From UBA6080 sp964607515 (GTDB lineage Bacteria; Fermentibacterota; Fermentibacteria; Fermentibacterales; JCC-6): DNA of 64,000 nucleotides. Of this stretch, positions 25,513 to 33,598 are shown piece by piece. Numbering within the stretch: the stretch's first letter is position 1; each line of letters begins with the position of its first letter. The translations under genes and the position numbers were made by a program. The stretch covers positions 1 through 64,000 of the forward strand of contig CAZSKU010000001.1 of NCBI GenBank assembly GCA_964607515.1, written 5' to 3'. The notes below the pieces were generated by a model that saw nothing but the letters and a program-made list of their open reading frames with translations, made no database searches and was not told the origin of the DNA.

Positions 25513-26658
25513 ATGCAAACGGTATCGGAGAAGCTTGACGCGCTGAAACTCGTGATCTCCACCCGCTCCCTGTCCCGGGCCGGCACCAACCTCGCGACGT
25601 TCAACGCGGATGATGACCCTGAAACTCCCGAAGCCAGGCTCTCCAATGCCGCGCTGCTGGCGGAACTCACAGGAAAATGCCGGGACATCACACTGGAGTA
25701 TCCCTTGGACATCCAGAAAAAGGAGGATACCGAGCAGATCAACAGGCTTCTGGAGGAGAAGAAGCTCAATCCCGCCACCCTGACGGTGAATCCCCTGGCA
25801 GCCCGGAGGCGTGGTGTCCTCAACCACAGACTCATGTACGGAACCCTCTCCTCCCCATACCCCGAGATCAGGGTTGCCAGCATCAACAGCATTCTCGGCG
25901 TGCTCCAGCTAATGAGGGACATCAACTGCCGGCAGATCCTCCTCTGGATACCCGACGGGGCGGACTCCCCGGGGGAGAAGAACACCGTGGAGATGCTGGA
26001 TCTGATACTGAAGGGAATGAGACAGATCGGTCTCAAGATACGCAAGAGCGAGAACATGCTCCTCACCTTCAGACCCTATAACCCTTCCTACTTCTGCACC
26101 GCGGTTCCGGACTGGGGAACAGCCGCCTGGCTCTGCCGCGAGACCGATCCTTCCTGCAGGCTGCTGTTCGATACCGGCAGCCTTCTTCCCGGCGAAAGCC
26201 TCGACAGCGTGATCGTCTCCCTGCTTCACCAGAAGATTCTCGGCCGGGTGGCCATCAGTGACAACAGGCTGGGAATGGGAACCCTTCCGGCCGGCTCCCT
26301 GGACGCCGGCGCCATGTTCAGGTTCTTTCTCAACCTGCTGAACGCCGAGAGGGCCGGCCTCTGCAGCCTCGACAAACTTCCCGTCGAACTCAGGGTAGAA
26401 TCCCGGGTCGGCGACCCGATGGAGAACCTGCTCACTGCCGTGGAAAACACGCTTCACGCCCTGGCCCGGGCGGCCCTGGTGAATCCCGATGAGCTGAAGC
26501 AGATGCAGGAAGCTCCGGATCTGACAGGAGCAAACCGGGTTCTCAGGGATGCCTTCGTGACGGATGTCCGCCCGGTTGTCCAGAATTGGCGCGAGACTAA
26601 CAACCTTCCCGTCGATCCCATATCCGAGTACAGGGGACGGAGTAAACAAACGCAATAA
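25513..26658 (+). CDS. TIM-barrel sugar isomerase, probably L-rhamnose-isomerase-like
   Basis: A 381-residue protein with the order and motifs of the xylose-isomerase-like TIM barrel: ILLWIPDGADSPGEKNT, LLTFRPYNPSYFC, LLFDTGSLLPGESLD and GRVAISDNRLGMGTL supply the acidic and His metal ligands. The general shape best fits the RhaI type of L-rhamnose/sugar isomerase. No sugar kinase or aldolase is adjacent. The last codons (GRSKQTQ) are written by the left inverted repeat of the mobile element, so the native C-terminus may have been changed. Confidence 0.75.
   Translation: MQTVSEKLDALKLVISTRSLSRAGTNLATFNADDDPETPEARLSNAALLAELTGKCRDITLEYPLDIQKKEDTEQINRLLEEKKLNPATLTVNPLAARRRGVLNHRLMYGTLSSPYPEIRVASINSILGVLQLMRDINCRQILLWIPDGADSPGEKNTVEMLDLILKGMRQIGLKIRKSENMLLTFRPYNPSYFCTAVPDWGTAAWLCRETDPSCRLLFDTGSLLPGESLDSVIVSLLHQKILGRVAISDNRLGMGTLPAGSLDAGAMFRFFLNLLNAERAGLCSLDKLPVELRVESRVGDPMENLLTAVENTLHALARAALVNPDELKQMQEAPDLTGANRVLRDAFVTDVRPVVQNWRETNNLPVDPISEYRGRSKQTQ
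26633..26646 (+). repeat. Left terminal inverted repeat
   Basis: GGGGACGGAGTAAA, perfect inverse of 27674-27687. It overlaps the final codons of the sugar isomerase gene. Confidence 0.8.
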
Positions 26659-26734
26659 GCCCTTGTAGTCTATTGCTGCACAGTGTCTTGGGTGTTGACT
26701 TGAAAATCAGCCCCTCTGGGACGTAATCATATGC

Positions 26735-27607
26735 ATGGGACGGAGTGCAAGAAGAGACTTTCCAGGTGCAATACAGCATGTCTTCACCCGAGGACTCGAC
26801 CGGGAGCCGATTTTCCGGGATGACGATGACCGGCAGGATCTTTACTCGAGGATGAGGTTCCTGGTCAGGACAACCGATTTCAGAGTACTTGCATGGTCGT
26901 TCCTTCCCAATCATTTCCATCTTCTTGCCGTGTCCGGCGATTCGACGCCGCTGTCCAGCTTCATGAGACGTGTTCTCACCGGGTACTCCCTGTATTTCAA
27001 TGAGAAGCACGGACGGGTCGGCTACCTTTTTCAGGGAAGGTTCGGCTCGAGATTGATTCTTGGTGACGGCAGCATGAAAAGAGCCATGGCCTATGTATCT
27101 GCCAATCCTCTCAAACACCGGATATGTCATAATCTTATCGAGTTGGAGGATTACCGCTGGAGTTCCCATAGAGAGATTCTGGAAAGGACGGAGAACTCTC
27201 TTACCGACTTCACACTGGCAATGGCGCTTTACTCTGGTGGCGCTGCCGAGTATCTGCGGGAGACAGAGGATTTCCGGTTCACCGCCGTGGCCGATATCGA
27301 ACCATTTGCAGATGACTGCCGCAAGTCGGCAAGCAGTTCCCAGGGAGATCTGGAAGACCGGCTTATGGAGCTGCTAGAGAAAACTGCTGCAGACTCCGGA
27401 GTAGAAGTATCCGCCTTAACAGGCAGAGGAAGGTGTCCCCGGTTGTCGGAAGCCAGGCGTGTATTCGTACTGCGGGCTGTAAAACATCTTGGAGCGTCAG
27501 CCAGGAAGGCGGCGCTGCTTCTTTGCATCTCACCTCAGAGGGTTTCGAGGATATTGATACAGGCCGGTGCGATGACACCCGGAGAAGTTCTCGACCGAGA
27601 AGAATGA
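26735..27607 (+). CDS. REP-associated tyrosine transposase (Y1_Tnp/RAYT family)
   Basis: A 290-residue single-strand transposase relative of IS200/IS605 TnpA. The HUH metal site is H60-F-H62 in SFLPNHFHLLAVSG. YFNEKHGRVGYLFQGRF is the family signature, and the likely catalytic tyrosine is Y120 in AYVSANPLKHRI. The C-terminal part (about 205-285) is a helical DNA-binding extension (ARKAALLLCISPQRVSRILIQ). RAYTs are usually single-copy domesticated genes tied to REP hairpins. No SD is visible; the start codon overlaps a copy of the end motif. Confidence 0.93.
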   Translation: MGRSARRDFPGAIQHVFTRGLDREPIFRDDDDRQDLYSRMRFLVRTTDFRVLAWSFLPNHFHLLAVSGDSTPLSSFMRRVLTGYSLYFNEKHGRVGYLFQGRFGSRLILGDGSMKRAMAYVSANPLKHRICHNLIELEDYRWSSHREILERTENSLTDFTLAMALYSGGAAEYLRETEDFRFTAVADIEPFADDCRKSASSSQGDLEDRLMELLEKTAADSGVEVSALTGRGRCPRLSEARRVFVLRAVKHLGASARKAALLLCISPQRVSRILIQAGAMTPGEVLDREE

Positions 27608-27620
27608 GTCCCGGAAAGAA

Positions 27621-27648
27621 GAAGGCCCGGTTTCTCAACCGGGCCTTC
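27621..27648. repeat. 12-bp hairpin downstream of the transposase (REP-like)
   Basis: GAAGGCCCGGTT/AACCGGGCCTTC around loop TCTC, 14 bases after the transposase stop. There is no U-run, so it may be a REP-like target hairpin rather than a terminator. Confidence 0.6.
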
Positions 27649-27673
27649 CAGTTATGATGGTAAGTTGATCTTA

Positions 27674-27687
27674 TTTACTCCGTCCCC
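27674..27687 (-). repeat. Right terminal inverted repeat
   Basis: TTTACTCCGTCCCC on the plus strand, the exact reverse complement of the left end. Its last base is also the last base of the TAG stop (27687-27689) of the C13 peptidase gene. Confidence 0.8.
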
Positions 27688-29249
27688 TAGAGCCGGACTA
27701 CCTTGAGGGTCTGGATGGAGCCGGCGGTGGAGAGCCGGAGGAGGTAGACACCGACCGGGCGGGTGGCAAAGTCCACGAGCACCGACTGGTTGCCTTCCTG
27801 GACGATGCCGGACAGTTCGGTGCTGATTACGCGACCCGACATGTCGAGCACCTGGAGATCCACCGGCGCGCACACATTCATGTGGAAGTTCACGGTTGTG
27901 GAGGTGGTGATCGGGTTTACGCTGACACCGAAACCCACGGCGGGGGAGACCTGGAAGTTGAAGTCCTCCAGTCCCGTTACGATGGGGCCTCCCAGGAAGT
28001 AGAGTTCGCCGCAGCTGTCCGGAAGGTCGTCCCACTGGGGGTGCTCCTGGCCGCTTTGGGCGTAGTAGTCCCAGGCCTTGCCCCGGTCGAAGGCTTCCCA
28101 CATGGACACGTGGCCGTCGCTGTTCAGGTCGGGGTCGCCGGGAAGGGCGCCGCCGGGGTACGAACCGGCGGCGGGTACGCTTCCGTGAACCGCGCCGGTC
28201 CACCAGTACACGTACTCGTCGTACTGGGGATAGGTCTGACCGGCCCAGCTGGACTCGCTGGCATTCGCTGCGCTGGCGAAGGTGCGGTCCTGGGCGGCGC
28301 CGGTATGGATGACCTCCTGAAGGAATCCTCCGGAGAAGCACTGCTCCATAACCACGTGAATGGAAGCAGCGGTAAGCTGATCGAGCATGGTCATGAAAGT
28401 GTCGTCGTTCAGGGTGGCGTTCCAGAGGTTCAGGTGGACCTCGGTCGGAAGATTGCCCCCATCCTTGCCCTGGCCGCCGTGATCGGTGGTGAAGATGAAC
28501 AGATGGTCATCGGGGCCGACCATTCCGTTGATGGCCGCAAAACCGCTGTTGACCCCGGCGGTGGTGGCGTCGAAGTTGATATCGGTGTCGCCGTCGTCAT
28601 CGAAGTCGGGGTTGGAGTTGATACCGCCGGACTGGTCCGGGGCGGGGTTGGTGCCGTCGGCGAAGCAGACGATGATGTGGTCAGGCGGAATCAGATAGTC
28701 GTAGACGAGAACATGGTAGATGAACTGGACATCGCCGTAGTAGCGGATGTGGTTGTTACTCTGGTTTGCGCCGCCGGAGATGATCCAGGCGTACATCGTC
28801 TCCCCCTGTTCGGAGGAAGCCTGAGGATTGTCCTGCCACCAGGCTATGAAGTCCTCGTACTGGCCCCGACCGATGTCAGCTTCCTCCGGGAGCACCGTGT
28901 ACTCGACGTTCATCCTTCCGTAGAAATCCGGGGGAACGGTCATGCGTTCCACATGCACATCGCCCTGGGGTGATACGAAGAACCAGCGGCAGGGGTGTTC
29001 CCAGTTGGCCATGGCGAAGTCGTCCACCAGGACCAGGTACGACTGCATGGGAGCGAAAACGCCGGGATAAGACCAGGCGCCCACCAGGTCGCCCTGCTGG
29101 AGAAGGGCCGGAAACACTCTGACCTCGACCCTTCCCATATCCATGTCCATGGTGTTCATCACCAGGTCGGCCGCCTGGGTCGGACCATCCACCGGCAGAG
29201 CGAGTGCCGAGCTCGATGCCAGAACCAGGAGAAGCATCAAAAACCTCAT
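27687..29249 (-). CDS. Secreted C13 (legumain-like) peptidase with C-terminal sorting domain
   Basis: A 520-residue exported protein. The start is ATG 29249, with SD GAGGGAGA and a signal peptide (MRFLMLLLVLASSSALA). The caspase-fold domain (about 150-400) has the likely catalytic H257 (IFTTDHGGQG) and C304 (VVMEQCFSGGF), as in legumain/GPI-transamidase-type C13 peptidases. A Ca-binding-like DFDDDGDTDIN lies near 216-226. The C-terminal 80 residues (GVSVNPITTSTTVNF ... VGVYLLRLS) form a type IX-style sorting tail like that of the C25 peptidase here. Substrate unknown. Confidence 0.88.
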   Translation of the reverse strand: MRFLMLLLVLASSSALALPVDGPTQAADLVMNTMDMDMGRVEVRVFPALLQQGDLVGAWSYPGVFAPMQSYLVLVDDFAMANWEHPCRWFFVSPQGDVHVERMTVPPDFYGRMNVEYTVLPEEADIGRGQYEDFIAWWQDNPQASSEQGETMYAWIISGGANQSNNHIRYYGDVQFIYHVLVYDYLIPPDHIIVCFADGTNPAPDQSGGINSNPDFDDDGDTDINFDATTAGVNSGFAAINGMVGPDDHLFIFTTDHGGQGKDGGNLPTEVHLNLWNATLNDDTFMTMLDQLTAASIHVVMEQCFSGGFLQEVIHTGAAQDRTFASAANASESSWAGQTYPQYDEYVYWWTGAVHGSVPAAGSYPGGALPGDPDLNSDGHVSMWEAFDRGKAWDYYAQSGQEHPQWDDLPDSCGELYFLGGPIVTGLEDFNFQVSPAVGFGVSVNPITTSTTVNFHMNVCAPVDLQVLDMSGRVISTELSGIVQEGNQSVLVDFATRPVGVYLLRLSTAGSIQTLKVVRL

Positions 29250-29326
29250 CGATATCTCCCTCTCGTTTTTGGGAAAAACAACAGCCATAGATTCTATATC
29301 CTTTACAGCGGAGTGAAAAGCCCCCC

Positions 29327-30307
29327 TCATAGTCCCGCAGCGCTGATGAACGATTCTAGGAAATTGTGCCTGATATTGTTCCAGGATTGGGTCAGCCCCT
29401 TCAACGTGTTCCAGCCGCTCATGAGATACGGCTCCTCGGGAAACCTCCTGCCCCCCAGAACCACCGCGTCCCGATGTTCCGCGAGAAGTTGGGAGAGGAT
29501 ACCGTATCCCGCCTTGCATAGCACCAGTGAAGCTCCGGTGATCAGGTCTGCGAAAGAGGCTCCGGCACGTCTCATGTCGGCCGGTGTGATGCAAAGATCG
29601 GCGCCCAGGGTATTTTCCGGAAGAGCGGTCACCGTGAACATGCCCGGAGCCTCGGGAATACCTCCCGGAGGCGGTTCCCTGAAGGCCAGAAGAGCGTAGC
29701 TCCGGCCTCCCGAGAGGGCCAGCCCTTTGTCCGGGTTTCCCGGCGGACCGGCGGGAAGAAGAGGCATTTTCCGTGACTTCCCGAAGGGCGAATGCTCCGG
29801 ACCAAGTGGGAGCCTCAGGTAAGTTCCTCCGGAATAAGCGCTTTCCAGGAATCTCCATTCCTTTTCCAGATCCGGGAACAGACTTCGGTGTATCCAGTCC
29901 CAGGTGAAGTTGGACAGGATGTAGGATGGGATTCCAAGGGATGTTCCGGCCATCACCGCCAGGGGGTCGGCGTCGGCCACCAGCAGGTCGGGAGAGATCC
30001 TTCGGACGAACCTCCTCTCCCTTTCCAGCGCCCGGTCCGCGTTCCGGTGGAAGCTCAGCAAGGACTGTCTGGTGAGTTCCTGATCCACGTCCCCGTTTAC
30101 GTCCACCGGCAGCGGAGTAGGGGCGGGCCGGTGCAGCTTCGTCGCCCGGGACTCTTGCCAGAACCACCGGGGCGCCCCGGAAGCCACGTGGAACTCCATT
30201 CCGGGAGACCGGCGGTGAAGCAGCCTGACCAGCTCCCTCTGTCTCGCCGCATGCCCCCAGCCGTGGTTACTGGCGTAGATCAGCAGCCGCAGGAGCGATC
30301 CTCCCAA
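29327..30307 (-). CDS. Glycosyltransferase-like protein (GT-B fold)
   Basis: A 326-residue protein opening LLRLLIYASNHGWGHAARQREL, the glycine/His-rich loop of GT-B glycosyltransferases and of the N-terminal half of L-arabinokinase-like proteins. PDLLVADADPLAVMAG and TGASLVLCKAGYGILSQLLAE suit a nucleotide-sugar-binding C-terminal half. The start is a TTG at 30307 that overlaps the MATE gene by 41 bases; no clear SD fits it. The acceptor is unknown. A kinase half is absent. Confidence 0.72.
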   Translation of the reverse strand: MGGSLLRLLIYASNHGWGHAARQRELVRLLHRRSPGMEFHVASGAPRWFWQESRATKLHRPAPTPLPVDVNGDVDQELTRQSLLSFHRNADRALERERRFVRRISPDLLVADADPLAVMAGTSLGIPSYILSNFTWDWIHRSLFPDLEKEWRFLESAYSGGTYLRLPLGPEHSPFGKSRKMPLLPAGPPGNPDKGLALSGGRSYALLAFREPPPGGIPEAPGMFTVTALPENTLGADLCITPADMRRAGASFADLITGASLVLCKAGYGILSQLLAEHRDAVVLGGRRFPEEPYLMSGWNTLKGLTQSWNNIRHNFLESFISAAGL

Positions 30308-31637
30308 GTCTCCCGATTTCTCTCGCCAGGAAGATTCCGGTTACCACGAAGGAAAGAAAATCCGCCAGCGGGAATGCCGACCAGACTCCATCCAGAGGGT
30401 TTCCCGTGATCCTGGGCAGCAGCACCACCAGGGGGATAACGAAGAGGACCTGGCGGGATATGGAAAGCAGGAACGCCAGCCTGGCCCTGCCGATCGTCTG
30501 GAACACCGAAGCTCCTATTATCTGTGCGCCCACGAAGAGCATGGCGACGGTGATGACCCTGAAGATCGAAGGTCCTGCGGCAAGAAGCAGGGGGTCCCGG
30601 CTGAACAGCGACAGTACGGGTCCGGGAATCACCACGCCCAGAACGAAAGCCAGTGAAGTGACCACCGTAGCCGCCGCCAGTGAGAGTTTCACCGCCTTCA
30701 CCGCCCTGGCGCCGAGTCTCGCTCCGAAATTGAAGCCCAGAACAGGCTGAAGCCCCTGGGCCAGCCCGAAAACCGGCATGTAGCAGATGGTCAGCACCCG
30801 GTTGACCACTCCGAACACCGCCAGTTGCAGAGAGGTGCCGTAGTGTACGATGGACCTGTTCACCACCACCGCCATGAGGCTTCCGGCGCACACCCTGGCG
30901 AACGAGGCCGCCCCGATGGAGAGCACTTCCAGGGCCTCTCCGATCCTGGGGACGAGCCACTTCCTCCTGATGGCGAGGCTGCTCCTGCGCCTCAGAAAAA
31001 CGCCGGCCATGTACGAGAAGGAAACAACCTGGGAAAGTACCGTGGCCACAGCGGCCCCCCGTATGCCCCACTTGAAAACGAAGATGAAAAGGGGATCGAG
31101 AATCATGTTGGAAACGGCGCCCGTGATCATGGTGACCATGGCGATTCTGGCCTTGCCTTCTGCCCTGAGAAGGTTGTTCCCGTTCACGGAAAGGGCGAAG
31201 AAGACGCCTCCCAGGTAGATCACGGAGATGTACTCCGAGGCGGATTCCGCCACTCCGTCCCTGGCGCCGAACAGGGAAAGGATCGGGGCCATGAAGAGCA
31301 GACCGACGGAACAGATCAGAACCGCCGCCCCAGAGGCCAGCAGGAAGGAGGCGCTGGCTATCCGCCCGGCCCTTTCCAAATCTCCGGCCCCCAGTGCACG
31401 GCTTATCACCGAGGCACTTCCTATGCCCGCGGTCTGAGCCGCAGCAAGGATGAACATCTGAATGGGGAAGCACACCGCAAGGGAGGCAAGGGCTTCGGTG
31501 CCCACGCCCTGCCCCACGAACACGGTGTCCACCAGGTTGTACAGGGAGTTGACCAGCATGGCGGTCACGGAGGGGGCTGACATCCGGATGAGCAGCCTGC
31601 CCACGGGCTCGGTGCCCAGAAAGCCCGCTTTTGTCAT
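30267..31637 (-). CDS. MATE-family efflux transporter
   Basis: A 456-residue polytopic protein with about twelve helices in two repeats. MATE signatures are PSVTAMLVNSLYNLVDTVFVGQGVG and ASVISRALGAGDLERAGR in the N-half and VFGVVNRVLTICYMPVFGLAQGLQPVLGFNFGA-type residues in the C-half. MATE transporters exchange Na+ or H+ for drugs or metabolites. It lies ten bases behind the EamA gene and overlaps the glycosyltransferase-like gene. Confidence 0.93.
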   Translation of the reverse strand: MTKAGFLGTEPVGRLLIRMSAPSVTAMLVNSLYNLVDTVFVGQGVGTEALASLAVCFPIQMFILAAAQTAGIGSASVISRALGAGDLERAGRIASASFLLASGAAVLICSVGLLFMAPILSLFGARDGVAESASEYISVIYLGGVFFALSVNGNNLLRAEGKARIAMVTMITGAVSNMILDPLFIFVFKWGIRGAAVATVLSQVVSFSYMAGVFLRRRSSLAIRRKWLVPRIGEALEVLSIGAASFARVCAGSLMAVVVNRSIVHYGTSLQLAVFGVVNRVLTICYMPVFGLAQGLQPVLGFNFGARLGARAVKAVKLSLAAATVVTSLAFVLGVVIPGPVLSLFSRDPLLLAAGPSIFRVITVAMLFVGAQIIGASVFQTIGRARLAFLLSISRQVLFVIPLVVLLPRITGNPLDGVWSAFPLADFLSFVVTGIFLAREIGRLGRIAPAAADLRQ

Positions 31638-31647
31638 CTAGAACACC

Positions 31648-32511
31648 TCAAAGGTTAAAGAGAATCAGGGCTATGGACACGAGGATCAGCGTGGCTGCCT
31701 CCCTGCCCCCCGGTTTTTCGCCGAACCCGATGTATCCCGCCAGGGTGAGCAGGGCCACGGTTCCGGCGCCGAACACCGAGAATACCACCGACGTGTTCAA
31801 TGAATCAAGGGCGGGAATGAGAAACCAGGAACTGAAATAGTTGGCGAGACCCAGGGGTATGCCCAGCAGCACCGATCTGGAGCTGGGTCTTCCGGGCTCC
31901 CGGGCCATAAGCAGCACAGAGCAGAAAAAGGCCGTCAAGAACACCCACATCAGGAAGAAATCCTTCTCCCCGGGGTTTCCGTAACGCTGAAAGACCTTGC
32001 TTCCGAACTCCGCAAGCCCGTTCAACAGGAATACAGGCAGCAGATACGCCGAGAATCTGCCTTCACCCACGCGAAAGGCTCCCAGCGCCACTCCCGCCAA
32101 AGCTGCCCCGATTCCCAGCCACTGAAGAGCGCCGGGGAACTCCCGCCAGAACACCATGGAAAAAACCATGGGAAGGAGAATCCCCATCTTCGCGAAGCCG
32201 CCCGCCAGCCCAAGGCCGCTCTCCCTCAGGGCCCGGCGATAAACCAGGAACGCCAGCAGGAACACCACCCCCAGGGGGATTCCCATGACCGGTGCGGAAA
32301 CACGATTCCATCCGGTCAGAACGTCATGACCTCTCACAAGAGACGAAAACGAGACAGCGAGATGCTTTCCCTGAAGAAGAAACGACAACGCCGATGCGGT
32401 GAGGTAGTTGACGGCAATCACCGCCGGCCTCCGCCCGTCGGGTCCTCCGGAAAGACGCAGTATCACCGCCACCGAAGAACTGCACAACACAGCCATCAGG
32501 AGGTGGGTCAA
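31648..32511 (-). CDS. EamA/DMT-superfamily transporter
   Basis: A 287-residue protein with about ten hydrophobic helices in two halves, such as VIAVNYLTASALSFLL, GIPLGVVFLLAFLVYRRAL and SVVFSVFGAGTVALLTLAGYIGFGEKPG. This is typical of drug/metabolite transporters that export amino acids or other small molecules. The start is uncertain: TTG 32511 (MTHLLMAVLCSSS) or ATG 32496. GGGAGG lies 11 bases before the TTG. It is between hypE and the MATE gene in the same direction. Confidence 0.85.
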   Translation of the reverse strand: MTHLLMAVLCSSSVAVILRLSGGPDGRRPAVIAVNYLTASALSFLLQGKHLAVSFSSLVRGHDVLTGWNRVSAPVMGIPLGVVFLLAFLVYRRALRESGLGLAGGFAKMGILLPMVFSMVFWREFPGALQWLGIGAALAGVALGAFRVGEGRFSAYLLPVFLLNGLAEFGSKVFQRYGNPGEKDFFLMWVFLTAFFCSVLLMAREPGRPSSRSVLLGIPLGLANYFSSWFLIPALDSLNTSVVFSVFGAGTVALLTLAGYIGFGEKPGGREAATLILVSIALILFNL

Positions 32512-32575
32512 AGGTGGGAAATCCTCCCGTCGCCGGCCACTATATCGAAGGTCGGTGGCACCTCCGGTCTGCCGA

Positions 32576-33598
32576 TCAGCATATCCTCGGCAGGAGGAGT
32601 CCGGAGGGCATTTCCAGCAACCGGACGGTTCCCACCGTGGTCCGCATATGGACTCCGGGTCTAGGATACTCAACCACTTCGCCCACCTCGGCGGCATTGC
32701 CTCCCAGTATCTTCAGCGCCTTCGGCGAGTGGTCAGGAGGCGTGAACAAAAGGAATCTGCCCTCGCATGCAGACTGAAGCGGGTCGAGTCCGAGGATTTC
32801 ACAGGCTCCCCCAACCTCCTCTGCTATGGGAATCCGGTCCTGCCACACCATGATGACCTTTCCACAGGAGAAGGCGATCTCGTTGACTGCGGCGGAGAAG
32901 CCTCCTCGGGTCAGGTCCCTGAGGCAGTGGATTTCCACTCCCGCCCCGGCGAGTTCCGCAACCTTCCCTGACAGGGGAGCGAGATCGCTCTCTACTTCAA
33001 GCTCCAGAGATATGCCCTCTCTGCAAGCGAGAACCGCGATTCCATGTCTTCCCAGGTCGCCGCTGACGATTACCCTGTCTCCGACGGCAACCCGGCCCGG
33101 TCTCACGTCCAGTCCCGGGATGATATCGCCGACGCCCGATGTACAGATGTAGACACCGTCTCCCTTGCCCCTTTCGACGACCTTCGTGTCCCCTGTCACC
33201 ACCGCCGTTCCGCACTTCTCCGCCGCATGCGCCATGGAAAGGGTTATCCTTCCGAGGGTCTCCATCGCGAAACCCTCTTCGAGTATGAAACCCGCACTTA
33301 TCCATCGCGGTTCAGCGCCGCACATGGCAATGTCGTTGGCGGTGCCGATGATGGAAAGGGAGCCAATGTCGCCCCCCGGGAAGAACAGCGGATCCACCAC
33401 ATGGCAGTCGGTGGTGAAGGCGACTCTCCCCCCCCTCACCGGAATTACAGCTCCGTCATGCTGTTCCCCGCCTGGCGGTTTTCCAAAGCGGGCAATCATC
33501 AGATCCATTACCAGTTTCGCCGTAAGGCTCCCCCCGCCTCCATGGGCCAGGGTCACCTCCCTGCCGGAAAAACCTCCGGGCAGCGGGCAGGAGATCAC
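32576..33598 (-). CDS. hypE: Hydrogenase maturation protein HypE
   Basis: A 340-residue HypE, which dehydrates a thiocarbamoylated cysteine to thiocyanate, the cyanide source for the NiFe(CN)2CO site. It shows AHGGGGSLTAKLVMDL, FTTDCHVVDPLFFPGGDIG, GTANDIAMCGAEP and VVTGDTKVVERG (AIRS-like ATP site). It ends in the obligatory PRIC, where C340 is the acceptor. The GTG at 33598 overlaps the hypD stop by 4 bases, with GGGAGG as SD. Confidence 0.97.
   Translation of the reverse strand: MISCPLPGGFSGREVTLAHGGGGSLTAKLVMDLMIARFGKPPGGEQHDGAVIPVRGGRVAFTTDCHVVDPLFFPGGDIGSLSIIGTANDIAMCGAEPRWISAGFILEEGFAMETLGRITLSMAHAAEKCGTAVVTGDTKVVERGKGDGVYICTSGVGDIIPGLDVRPGRVAVGDRVIVSGDLGRHGIAVLACREGISLELEVESDLAPLSGKVAELAGAGVEIHCLRDLTRGGFSAAVNEIAFSCGKVIMVWQDRIPIAEEVGGACEILGLDPLQSACEGRFLLFTPPDHSPKALKILGGNAAEVGEVVEYPRPGVHMRTTVGTVRLLEMPSGLLLPRIC

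Larger units (their letters stand above)
26633..27687 (+). mobile_element. RAYT-type transposon-like element bounded by 14-bp inverted repeats
   Basis: A 1,055-base unit from GGGGACGGAGTAAA (26633-26646) to its exact reverse complement TTTACTCCGTCCCC (27674-27687). It holds one transposase gene and, after it, a 12-bp hairpin. A partial third copy of the end motif, GGGACGGAGT, lies at 26737-26746 on the transposase start. No target duplication is obvious. Both ends run into neighbouring genes: the left supplies the last codons of the isomerase and the right abuts the stop codon of the C13 peptidase gene. Confidence 0.75.
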
